Below, piece after piece: positions 37,345 through 45,721 of a stretch of DNA of 64,000 bases. Numbering within the stretch: position 1 is the stretch's first letter; every line of letters starts with the position of its first letter. A model generated the notes under the pieces. That model worked only from the letters and a program-made list of their open reading frames with translations. It was not told the origin of the DNA and did no database searches. The position numbers were made by a program, and so were the translations under genes. This stretch comes from an uncultured Alphaproteobacteria bacterium (GTDB lineage: Bacteria > Pseudomonadota > Alphaproteobacteria > Rhodobacterales > Rhodobacteraceae): positions 186,001-250,000 of the forward strand of contig CACHDI010000001.1 of NCBI GenBank assembly GCA_902578545.1. Reading direction: 5' to 3'.

Positions 37345-39552
37345 ATGAAAAATAATATTACCAATTTCAATATTACTTCTTTTAAGAAGGGAGACACAGT
37401 TTCTGTTGTAACTGTTCAAAAAGGAAAACAGTTTCTTGATTATATAGTACCCGAAAACGGAGTAGTTTTAGGTTCTATTGTTAAAGTTCCTATTAGGAAC
37501 AAACTTGTAGTTGGTGTAGTTTGGTCCGAAGGTTTATCTGATCAAAACTTATTTGTAAAAAAAAAAATAAGTAAGGTTATAAACATTACGCCATTATGTT
37601 GTGAAGAAAGAGAATTTATAGCTAGAGTAAGCAAATACTATATTTTTAGTCTCAATACAGCTATCAAGCTAGCTATAAATCCGAGTTTGAACTTAGAATT
37701 AAAAGAGAACTCTTTTTCTTATGAATTAGGAATAAATAAAAATTTTAGGTCAACTGTCTCTCGCAATAAAGTAATTAAAATGATTTCAGAAAATTATGAT
37801 AAAAAAATATCTAGAGTAGATATTTTGACTACAACTGGTGTTTCGAAAAGTGTATTAGATGGTTTAGAACAACTTAAGGTTATAAAAAAAAACCTTATTG
37901 AGCAAGAGAATTTATCTAAACCAAAAATTACATTTAGCAAGACGCTGACTAAAAAGCAAAAAAATATTGCTAATTCTTTAAAAGAAAAAGTTAGATCTTC
38001 AAATTATTCAACTACCCTTTTACGGGGAGTGACAGGTTCTGGAAAAACAGAAATTTATATGGAAGCAATCTCAGAAGCTATTTCAATAAACAAACAAGTC
38101 TTAGTTCTTTTTCCAGAGATAAGTTTAAGTTCAAATTTTTATGAAATTATAAAAAAAAGATTTGAGAGGGGTTTTGCCGAATGGCATTCTGGAGTAAGTA
38201 GAAAGAAAAAAAGAAAAATCTTAAAAAATATTTTAAACGGATCTTTAAAACTTGTTTTTGGAGCTAGATCAGCAGTATTCCTCCCATTTAATAACTTAGG
38301 ACTAGTAATTGTCGATGAAGAGCATGATAATTCTTACAAGCAGGAGGAGGGCACTAATTACAACGGGCGTGATATAGCAGTTTTAAAAGGATATTATTCA
38401 AAAGCAACTGTTATTCTTGTTTCTGCAACTCCTAGTATTGAAACATGGGTTAATGTAAAAAAATCAAAATATGACTATAAATTTATAAAAGAAAGATTTG
38501 GAGAGGCTAATTTACCAAAGATAAAGCTTGTAGATTTAAAAAATAAAAAATTGCCTCACAATCGATGGATTTCTGACGATATTATTAAAAATATAAATAA
38601 TCGAATAAATAAAAATCAACAATCTTTAATCTTTATAAATAGAAGAGGCTATTCTCCTACTCTGTTATGTAAAGAGTGTTACAGGGCTGTTAAATGTAAC
38701 ACTTGTGATTTTAATCTAAACGAACATAAATTTTTAAATGGTTTACTATGTCATTTGTGTGGAACCAAATATTCATATCCTGAAAAATGTGATCATTGTG
38801 GGACTAGAAATGAATATATCTCAATTGGGCCAGGAGTAGAAAGAATCCAAGAGGAAATCTCATCACTGGTTCCAAACGCAAAAGTGCAAATTATTTCTTC
38901 AGATCATCTTAAAAATATGAATGAATTAAAAAATATTTTTAATAAAATTGTTGATGGCAAAATTGATGTTGTAATTGGAACTCAAATTATTGCTAAAGGC
39001 CATAATTTTCCTTTATTAAGTTTTGTGGGAATTATTGATATAGATGTGGCTCTTCAAGGTGGCGATATAAGAGCTACTGAAAAAACTTTTCAGTTATTAC
39101 GGCAAGTTGTTGGAAGATCTGGGAGATTTGATGTATCAGGTGAAGCAATTATTCAAACATACTTTCCTGAAAGTGAAGTAATAAAAGCCATATGCAATGA
39201 AAATGACACAAATTTTTTGGATCTTCAAAGTGAAATAAGAGAAATTTCAAATGTACCACCTTTTAGTAGGATGATTGCTATTACGATTACTGGAGTAAAT
39301 CATGAATTAGCTTTTAATTTTTCTCAACAATTAACAAAAGACATTTTTTTATTAAAAATTAAAAATATTAAAATTTATGGTCCAGCAGATGCAAAAATTT
39401 CAAAAATTAGAAATAAATATAGAATAAGGATATTAATTAAAGTACAAAAAGATGTAATGATCCAATCTTTCTTAAGAAGAATAATTGAAAAAAGAAAAAG
39501 ACCTGCTTCCTTGAATGTTACTATAGATGTTGATCCTATAAATTTTACATGA
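37345..39552 (+). CDS. priA: Primosomal protein N' (replication restart helicase)
   Basis: A 3'-5' superfamily 2 helicase of 735 residues that reloads the replisome at stalled forks. An N-terminal DNA-binding domain (about 15-105) is followed by Walker A GVTGSGKTEIY, DEEH in VDEEHDNSYKQEE and paired zinc-binding cysteines (CKECYRAVKCNTC, CHLCG...CDHCG). Helicase motifs V/VI include GTQIIAKGHNFP and RQVVGRSGR. It is divergent from the transaldolase gene. Confidence 0.97.
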   Translation: MKNNITNFNITSFKKGDTVSVVTVQKGKQFLDYIVPENGVVLGSIVKVPIRNKLVVGVVWSEGLSDQNLFVKKKISKVINITPLCCEEREFIARVSKYYIFSLNTAIKLAINPSLNLELKENSFSYELGINKNFRSTVSRNKVIKMISENYDKKISRVDILTTTGVSKSVLDGLEQLKVIKKNLIEQENLSKPKITFSKTLTKKQKNIANSLKEKVRSSNYSTTLLRGVTGSGKTEIYMEAISEAISINKQVLVLFPEISLSSNFYEIIKKRFERGFAEWHSGVSRKKKRKILKNILNGSLKLVFGARSAVFLPFNNLGLVIVDEEHDNSYKQEEGTNYNGRDIAVLKGYYSKATVILVSATPSIETWVNVKKSKYDYKFIKERFGEANLPKIKLVDLKNKKLPHNRWISDDIIKNINNRINKNQQSLIFINRRGYSPTLLCKECYRAVKCNTCDFNLNEHKFLNGLLCHLCGTKYSYPEKCDHCGTRNEYISIGPGVERIQEEISSLVPNAKVQIISSDHLKNMNELKNIFNKIVDGKIDVVIGTQIIAKGHNFPLLSFVGIIDIDVALQGGDIRATEKTFQLLRQVVGRSGRFDVSGEAIIQTYFPESEVIKAICNENDTNFLDLQSEIREISNVPPFSRMIAITITGVNHELAFNFSQQLTKDIFLLKIKNIKIYGPADAKISKIRNKYRIRILIKVQKDVMIQSFLRRIIEKRKRPASLNVTIDVDPINFT

Positions 39553-39674
39553 AATTTTTTAGGTCTTTATTTTTAATTTAAAGTTATATTTGTATTTAAT
39601 TTTGGTGCAAATGGTTTTATAGAGCTAGTATTAAATATGATTTAGTTATGAAAGATAGTTTGATATAGTTTGTT

Positions 39675-40793
39675 ATGCAAAATAAAAAAATTAAAGAAAA
39701 GGAATTTAAGCTGTTACCTAATTCTGGAATTTTGAGTGCCCCAGTTTATAAAGGAGGCGAACAACCTGATTTATCTAAACACGAAATAATAAAACTAAAT
39801 TCAAATGAAAATCCCCTCGGTCCTAGTAAATTAGCTACAGATGCATTAAAAAATTCTTTTGAGTTTATTAATAATTATCCATCTTCAAATCACGAGAAAC
39901 TTAGAAAAGCTATAGCAAAAGTACATGCAATAAATTTTGAAAATATTATCTGTGGTGCTGGCTCTGATGAATTAATAAGTTTTATTTGCCAATGCTTTTG
40001 TTCGACTAATGATGAAGTAATTTACACAGAACACGGTTTTGCAATGTATAAAATTTCAGCATTATTAAGAGGAGCTAATCCAGTTAAAGTTTTGGAAAAT
40101 GAAAGAGTTGCTGATGTGGATAATATTCTAAAAAGTTGTAATAATAAAACTAAAATAATTTTTTTAGCTAATCCTAATAATCCTACTGGTACATTTTTAG
40201 ATTCTAGTAAAATCAAATACCTTTTAGATAATTTACCAGATACTGTATTGATGGTGATAGATGGAGCTTATGCTGAATATATTGAAAATTTTGATGGTGG
40301 TCTTTCTTTTGTTGAAAACTATGACAACTTAATCATTTTAAGAACCTTTTCAAAGATATATGGTCTTGCTGCCTTAAGGATAGGTTGGAGTTACTCTTCT
40401 AATTCGATTACACAAATTTTAAATCGGGTAAGGGGTCCGTTTAATGTATCTTCTCCTGCGATTGCAGCTGCTACTGCAGCTGTATTAGATTGTGATTATA
40501 CTAGACATTGTGTAGCAGAAAATCTAAAAAATAGAGAATGGTTATCTAAGCAATTGAAACAACTGGGATTATGCACCACGAATTCCAAAGCAAATTTTTT
40601 ATTGGTTGATTTTTGTTCAGAAAACCAAGCAAACAAAGCTTTTGACTTTTTGAAAGATCAAAATATCTATGTTAGAAAAGTTTTTGACTATGGTTTAAAA
40701 AAATCATTAAGAATTACGATAGGTACAGATTTTGAATGTAAATTAGTTAAAAAAAATATTCAAAACTTCCTGGAGTTAACTAATGAAATTTAA
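39675..40793 (+). CDS. hisC: Histidinol-phosphate/aromatic aminotransferase
   Basis: A fold-type I PLP aminotransferase of 372 residues with NSNENPLGPS, NPNNPTGT and the PLP lysine in RTFSKIYGLAALRIGW. It overlaps tyrC by 11 bases. In alphaproteobacteria the copy next to tyrC can serve histidine synthesis, tyrosine/phenylalanine transamination or both, so the biochemical role is left open. Confidence 0.92.
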   Translation: MQNKKIKEKEFKLLPNSGILSAPVYKGGEQPDLSKHEIIKLNSNENPLGPSKLATDALKNSFEFINNYPSSNHEKLRKAIAKVHAINFENIICGAGSDELISFICQCFCSTNDEVIYTEHGFAMYKISALLRGANPVKVLENERVADVDNILKSCNNKTKIIFLANPNNPTGTFLDSSKIKYLLDNLPDTVLMVIDGAYAEYIENFDGGLSFVENYDNLIILRTFSKIYGLAALRIGWSYSSNSITQILNRVRGPFNVSSPAIAAATAAVLDCDYTRHCVAENLKNREWLSKQLKQLGLCTTNSKANFLLVDFCSENQANKAFDFLKDQNIYVRKVFDYGLKKSLRITIGTDFECKLVKKNIQNFLELTNEI

Positions 40794-41685
40794 TCATATT
40801 GCGCTAGTAGGATTAGGCTTAATAGCATCATCTATAGCCTTAGCTCTGAGAAGTAAGGATACAAACATTAAAATAACTGGCTTCTCTAAGACAAAAAAAA
40901 CAAGAGAGGAAGCTAGAAAAATTGGTTTTTGCATAGTATGTGAAAATTATGAAGATTGTATAAAAGGTGCAGATTTAGTTATCCTATGTGTGCCGGTAGG
41001 GGTAATGAGTGATGTTACTGAAAAAATTTCCCCCTATTTGTCAAGGTCTGTAATTGTTTCAGATGTTGGATCCGTAAAGGAAAGCGTAGTGGTAGAAGTT
41101 CAAAAAAAGCTACCAAAAGGAGTTTTTTTTGTACCAGCTCATCCTTTAGCAGGTACAGAAAATTCTGGCCCCTCTTCTGGCTTCGCAACTTTGTTTGAAA
41201 ATAGGTACTGTATAATTACACCCTCTGACAAAATACCACTAGAGATAATAAAAAAAGTAAGATTATTTTGGGAAAAATTAGGAAGTAATGTTATAGAAAT
41301 GGAGGCCAAACACCATGACTTGGTACTTTCTGTTACTTCTCATGCTCCTCACTTAATAGCTTTTGCTATGGTAGGAGTTGCAGATGATTTTTCAAAAGTT
41401 ACGAACTCAGAGGTAATTAATTATTCTGCAGCTGGTTTTCGGGATTTTACAAGATTGGCTGCCTCAGATCCAGTCATGTGGAGAGATATTTTTCTAAATA
41501 ATAAAGATGCAGCACTAGAAATTTTAGGAAGATTTACTGAGGAATTATTTACTCTGCAAAAGGCTATAAGAAAAAAAGATGGGGATTATCTTTTGAAATA
41601 TTTTGAAAGAACTCGAAAAATTAGGAGAAGTATTATTAGTGCAGGGCAGGATACAGCCGAACCTAATTTTGGTCGAAAACAATAA
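40783..41685 (+). CDS. tyrC: Prephenate/arogenate dehydrogenase
   Basis: A 300-residue NAD(P)-dependent dehydrogenase that makes 4-hydroxyphenylpyruvate or tyrosine. GLGLIASSIALAL at 10-22 is the Rossmann loop, and VGSVKESV and PAHPLAGTENSG are TyrA signatures with the catalytic His. No chorismate mutase or ACT domain is attached. It is coupled to hisC by an 11-base overlap. Confidence 0.92.
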   Translation: MKFNHIALVGLGLIASSIALALRSKDTNIKITGFSKTKKTREEARKIGFCIVCENYEDCIKGADLVILCVPVGVMSDVTEKISPYLSRSVIVSDVGSVKESVVVEVQKKLPKGVFFVPAHPLAGTENSGPSSGFATLFENRYCIITPSDKIPLEIIKKVRLFWEKLGSNVIEMEAKHHDLVLSVTSHAPHLIAFAMVGVADDFSKVTNSEVINYSAAGFRDFTRLAASDPVMWRDIFLNNKDAALEILGRFTEELFTLQKAIRKKDGDYLLKYFERTRKIRRSIISAGQDTAEPNFGRKQ

Positions 41686-41733
41686 TAATTTGAAAATTTT
41701 TCACTCTTCAAAATTTAATTTTTTATTAACTAA

Positions 41734-42474
41734 CTATAGATTTTTAATGTAATTTTGAATTATGGGTAAATCATTATTTAAATTAACATTTGTTTCTATT
41801 ATTTTGATATTACCACTGTTAAAATTGATTTTTCTTTTAAACAAGTCACTGTAGTCAAGTAGGTAGGATAGCTTTAAGTTTTTTATATCATTAAATGAAA
41901 ATTCATAATTAAAATTTTGATTATGATTAATAAGAGTATTTTCAAATATTGGTTTTTCTAGTTTTAAAAAAAAATCATTTTTAAAATTTTCTTCCAATCT
42001 AGTAGCAAAAAGCAGATCTTCAAACGTAATTAATATTTTTTTATTAATATAAGATCGAATATTTGTTGCATGGAATGTGAAATTGTTAATCAATTTATCA
42101 TTTGAATATTTAATGCTTGCATTTAAATCTCCTTCATTAATCTCGAAAAGATTTGTACCAACTTTAATATTTATAGCAGGTTCTATTGATAATATGTAGT
42201 TTTTTCTATTATAAATTAATGACATTATAAGAAGATTTTTTATAGTCATTAAATCTTTATTGGTTTTTGATTTAATCTTTATATCACTTACTGTTGTATC
42301 TACTCTATTAGGATAACCTGTAGTTTTTAAAGAAAATGTTGCATTAAATTTATTTTTTAAATTTTCACTTATAAGATTTTTTATATAAGCTTCTTGTTGT
42401 TTAGCTACATGTAACCAAAATAAAAAAGTTGAAATCATTAAAAAGAAAAAAAATGTGATAATTATCCTCATCAT
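41734..42474 (-). CDS. DUF2125-like envelope protein
   Basis: A 246-residue protein with an N-terminal hydrophobic segment (about 3-21) that anchors it or acts as an uncleaved signal, followed by a beta-rich extracytoplasmic domain. The TTGYPNRVDTTVSDIKI stretch (about 51-67) matches the GYP-R-D signature I associate with DUF2125, a family often beside tyrC in alphaproteobacteria. Function unknown. It is convergent with tyrC and divergent from the motor pair. Confidence 0.65.
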   Translation of the reverse strand: MMRIIITFFFFLMISTFLFWLHVAKQQEAYIKNLISENLKNKFNATFSLKTTGYPNRVDTTVSDIKIKSKTNKDLMTIKNLLIMSLIYNRKNYILSIEPAINIKVGTNLFEINEGDLNASIKYSNDKLINNFTFHATNIRSYINKKILITFEDLLFATRLEENFKNDFFLKLEKPIFENTLINHNQNFNYEFSFNDIKNLKLSYLLDYSDLFKRKINFNSGNIKIIETNVNLNNDLPIIQNYIKNL

Positions 42475-42569
42475 TAATTTAAATCTTAGAAAATCTGGCT
42501 ATTATTTAATTTTAATTACATTATGATTCAGATATATTAAGCTTTATAAATTAGTATTTCATAAAAATT

Positions 42570-43787
42570 ATGAAGATAACAGATCTACAAGAAACAAAAA
42601 ATTTTGTCTTTAGTCAACCTACAAGACAGACTGCACTTATGATTTTTGTATTATTATGTGTTTTTTTTATAGCATATCTTTTATTTCCTGCAGTTGCTCC
42701 CATTTTTTTATCTTCACCTTATTTGAATGGCGTCATAATTGGTGTTTTTATTCTTGGAGTTTTAGCCTGCTTTTGGCAAGTTTTCATATTAGTTAGTAGT
42801 GTTTACTGGATAGAAGGTTTTGTATCTGAACGTCCAGGTCATGAAATTGCAAAACCACCAAGAATACTTGCTCCCTTGGAAGCCTTATTGAGGGATAAAC
42901 AGTCAAGGAGAAATATCAACCCGTTGTCTGCAAGATCTATATTAGATTCTGTAGCTACAAGATTGGATGAAGTCAGAGATATTACTAGATATATCATTAA
43001 TCTGTTAATTTTTCTTGGATTATTGGGTACTTTTTATGGTTTAGCGACTACAGTTCCAGCTGTTGTTGAAACTATTAAATCTCTAGCTCCCAAAGAAGGT
43101 CAAACAGGTTTAGAAGTTTTTGAGGGTCTCATGGTTGGATTAGAATCTCAGTTAGGTGGGATGGGAACAGCTTTTGCTTCGTCTTTATTAGGATTGGCAG
43201 GAAGTTTAGTAGTTGGTCTTTTAGAGCTATTTGCAGGTCATGGTCAAAATCGTTTTTACATGGAATTAGAAGAGTGGTTGTCATCAATAAGTAAAATTGG
43301 TCAAAGTTTTTACGATACAGAAAGTTCTAATGCACCTATTTCATCTTCTGAGTTAGTTATAAATTCTTTTGAAAATAAATTGAATCATCTGATTGAACTT
43401 TTAGAAAATAATGGGAACCAATCATTTAATAATCAAATCCAAATTAATGAATTAACGAAATCTATCGAAAAACTTATTCTTAATGAAAAAGAAGTTTCCA
43501 ATTCATCTTCTAATCATGGAGTTTATAACCAAACAGATCTGAATACATTAATAAACAACCAAGATAATTTAGTTAATTTAATACGTAATTTTGTTGAAAT
43601 TGAAAAAAATTCTGAGAATGAATTTAGGTCAAGAGTTAGAAATATGGATGTTCAGTTGGCAAAAATCTTTAATGAATTAAAAACTGGTAGACAGGATAAT
43701 CTGTCTGAATTAAGAGAGGATTTTACAATTTTATCCAACGCAATAATAAGATTATCTAATTCAAACAACAACAATAAACCAGAGTAA
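42570..43787 (+). CDS. MotA/TolQ/ExbB-like ion-channel protein
   Basis: A 405-residue inner-membrane protein. Four membrane helices are visible at about 22-42, 53-77, 142-165 (LLIFLGLLGTFYGLATTVPA) and 198-221 (GMGTAFASSLLGLAGSLVVG), with the large cytoplasmic loop between TM2 and TM3 as in MotA/ExbB. A roughly 180-residue polar, helical cytoplasmic tail (225-405) follows. It should form the stator pentamer that works with the TM helix of the next gene, 5 bases downstream. No flagellar, Ton or Tol genes are nearby. The fold is confident; the function is unknown. Confidence 0.8.
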   Translation: MKITDLQETKNFVFSQPTRQTALMIFVLLCVFFIAYLLFPAVAPIFLSSPYLNGVIIGVFILGVLACFWQVFILVSSVYWIEGFVSERPGHEIAKPPRILAPLEALLRDKQSRRNINPLSARSILDSVATRLDEVRDITRYIINLLIFLGLLGTFYGLATTVPAVVETIKSLAPKEGQTGLEVFEGLMVGLESQLGGMGTAFASSLLGLAGSLVVGLLELFAGHGQNRFYMELEEWLSSISKIGQSFYDTESSNAPISSSELVINSFENKLNHLIELLENNGNQSFNNQIQINELTKSIEKLILNEKEVSNSSSNHGVYNQTDLNTLINNQDNLVNLIRNFVEIEKNSENEFRSRVRNMDVQLAKIFNELKTGRQDNLSELREDFTILSNAIIRLSNSNNNNKPE

Positions 43788-43792
43788 AATCT

Positions 43793-45709
43793 ATGGCATT
43801 ATTAAGACGTTCTGGCAGTCGTTTCACAACCAATATATGGCCAGGATTTGTTGATGCGATGACTGCTTTACTATTGGTTTTAATGTTCGTCTTATCAATT
43901 TTTATGGTAATCCAATCTGTTTTTCGAGAAAAAATTACAGGTCAAGAAACAGAACTTTCGAAACTTGAAAATGAGGTATTAAGTTTGATATCAGATTTAA
44001 ATTTGCAAAAGCAAGAATATGATAATCTAAACGCAAAGAATTTAGCTATTAACAAAAGTCTAAAAGAGCAAATAGAACTAAACGAGCGCAAGTCCCTTGA
44101 AATTAAAAATACTCTTCAGAATTTAGATTTAGCGAATATTAAAATTTCTGACTTTGAAATTAGAGTAGCAAGTTTAATTGCAAGAAGAACTGAGCTCATA
44201 TCTGAAATTGAGCAAAAAGATAATAGAATTAAAGAAGAAGTTTCAAGATTAGAGGCATCTAGATTAGCCTTAGCTTCTGCAAGAAACGAAATTGATGAGA
44301 AAAAAGAATTAGCTCGATTGGCTGCAGCAAAAAGAGAAGCACTTGAATTATATATTGAGGATTTAACAAAAAATTTAAATGCACTTTCAGATAATAAAAA
44401 TGAGTTGGAAGCCAAACTAAATAAAGGCAACATAGCATTAGCTTTAGCCTATGACAACTTAGAGCAAACTCAAACAAAGCTCACGTCCCTTTCTGATTTA
44501 AATACTATTTTACAAAGTACAATTTCTGATCTTAAAAAAAATTTATTAGACGAAGAAAAAGAGAAGGAAATTTTTATTAAAGATTTAAATCAAAAAAACA
44601 CAATTCTTTCAGAGAAAGAGAAAGAATTAATTACATCTAAAATTTTAATTAATAAATTTAAAGAAGATTTAAAATCAAAAGATATGAAGTTGACTGAAAC
44701 TGAAAAAAACTTACTGATTGAAAAAATTGCTTTAAAAAATTTAAGGGAAAAATTAAATGAATCAAGAGCAGAATTAGAATTAACTACCTTATCTCTAGAA
44801 GAGGAAAGAAAAAGGGCTATTGAAAATTTGAAGTTAATTTCAAGCTCAGAAAAAGCTATGTTTCTTCTAGAAGAAAATAATCTTAAACTATCAAACGAAA
44901 ATAATGAAATTAAATCTGAACTTATTGATTTGTCAGAACTTTTGGAGGTAAGAGAGGTATCGTTAAACAACCTAAGATCTCAGCTTTTAAACAGCGAAAA
45001 CCAAAACAAAATATCATTAGACAAAGTAAAAAAATTAAATCAAGAAACGCTATCATTAGCTGCACAATTAAACGATTTAAAAAATTTATTAACTGAATAC
45101 GAAATTAAAGATAAAGAAACTGTTGCACAGGTTGAGAATCTTGGCTCTCAGCTTAATTCAGCTCTAACACAGGTGTTAGTGGAACAAAAAAAGAATGCAG
45201 CTTTAGAAGCTGAGAGAATAAAAAAATTAGAAGAAGAAGCAAATGAATTACAAAATTACCGTTCAGAGTTTTTTGGAAATTTGAGAAAAATTTTAGGTAA
45301 AAATAAAGGAATTGAGATAGTTGGTGATAGATTTGTTTTTCCTTCTGAGATTCTTTTTGATGTAGGTTCAGATGAATTACAAAGTAAAGGTCTTATAGAA
45401 CTTTCTCAAATGGCTAAGGTTATTAGAAAGATTGTTATAGAAATACCAAAAGAAATAGACTGGATTTTGAGAGTTGACGGGCATACTGATAAAACTAAAT
45501 TTCTTAATGGAGGAAAATTTAAGGATAATTGGGAGTTAAGCCAAGCAAGAGCTCTATCAGTTGTCAAATATTTTATTTTAGATGAGAATTTGCCAGCAAA
45601 AAGATTTGCTGCTACTGGGTTTGGTGAGTTTCAACCAATAGATACCGGTGAAAGTGAAATTGCTTTAGCTAGAAATCGAAGAATTGAAATTAAATTGACT
45701 GAAAGATAA
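43793..45709 (+). CDS. MotB/OmpA-like peptidoglycan-binding protein with long coiled coil
   Basis: 638 residues. A single N-terminal membrane helix (about 17-40) carries Asp21 in GFVDAMTALLLVL, the position of the proton-carrying Asp of MotB. Residues of about 45-490 form an almost unbroken Glu/Lys/Leu-rich coiled coil. An OmpA-type peptidoglycan-binding domain closes the protein (about 506-638), with DGHTDK, DNWELSQARALSV and ATGFGEFQPI and the Asp and Arg expected to bind diaminopimelate. It is the partner of the upstream MotA-like gene. The coil is far longer than in MotB. Confidence 0.82.
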   Translation: MALLRRSGSRFTTNIWPGFVDAMTALLLVLMFVLSIFMVIQSVFREKITGQETELSKLENEVLSLISDLNLQKQEYDNLNAKNLAINKSLKEQIELNERKSLEIKNTLQNLDLANIKISDFEIRVASLIARRTELISEIEQKDNRIKEEVSRLEASRLALASARNEIDEKKELARLAAAKREALELYIEDLTKNLNALSDNKNELEAKLNKGNIALALAYDNLEQTQTKLTSLSDLNTILQSTISDLKKNLLDEEKEKEIFIKDLNQKNTILSEKEKELITSKILINKFKEDLKSKDMKLTETEKNLLIEKIALKNLREKLNESRAELELTTLSLEEERKRAIENLKLISSSEKAMFLLEENNLKLSNENNEIKSELIDLSELLEVREVSLNNLRSQLLNSENQNKISLDKVKKLNQETLSLAAQLNDLKNLLTEYEIKDKETVAQVENLGSQLNSALTQVLVEQKKNAALEAERIKKLEEEANELQNYRSEFFGNLRKILGKNKGIEIVGDRFVFPSEILFDVGSDELQSKGLIELSQMAKVIRKIVIEIPKEIDWILRVDGHTDKTKFLNGGKFKDNWELSQARALSVVKYFILDENLPAKRFAATGFGEFQPIDTGESEIALARNRRIEIKLTER

Positions 45710-45721
45710 AGCTTAATTTTG

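Noticed and set aside
41686-41733. Terminator between tyrC and the DUF2125-like gene
   Set aside because: The TTTGAA/TTCAAA arms are short, AT-only and separated by a long loop, so the hairpin would be weak.
44116-44970. Minus-strand open frames opposite the coiled-coil gene
   Set aside because: They arise from the biased Glu/Lys codons of the coiled coil on the other strand, have no ribosome sites and resemble no family.
42570-45709. Zorya-type anti-phage ZorA/ZorB pair
   Set aside because: The pair has the MotA-like/MotB-OmpA layout of ZorAB, but no ZorC, ZorD or ZorE-like gene is next to it, it sits among housekeeping genes, and the long coil is on the periplasmic partner rather than on the channel protein.
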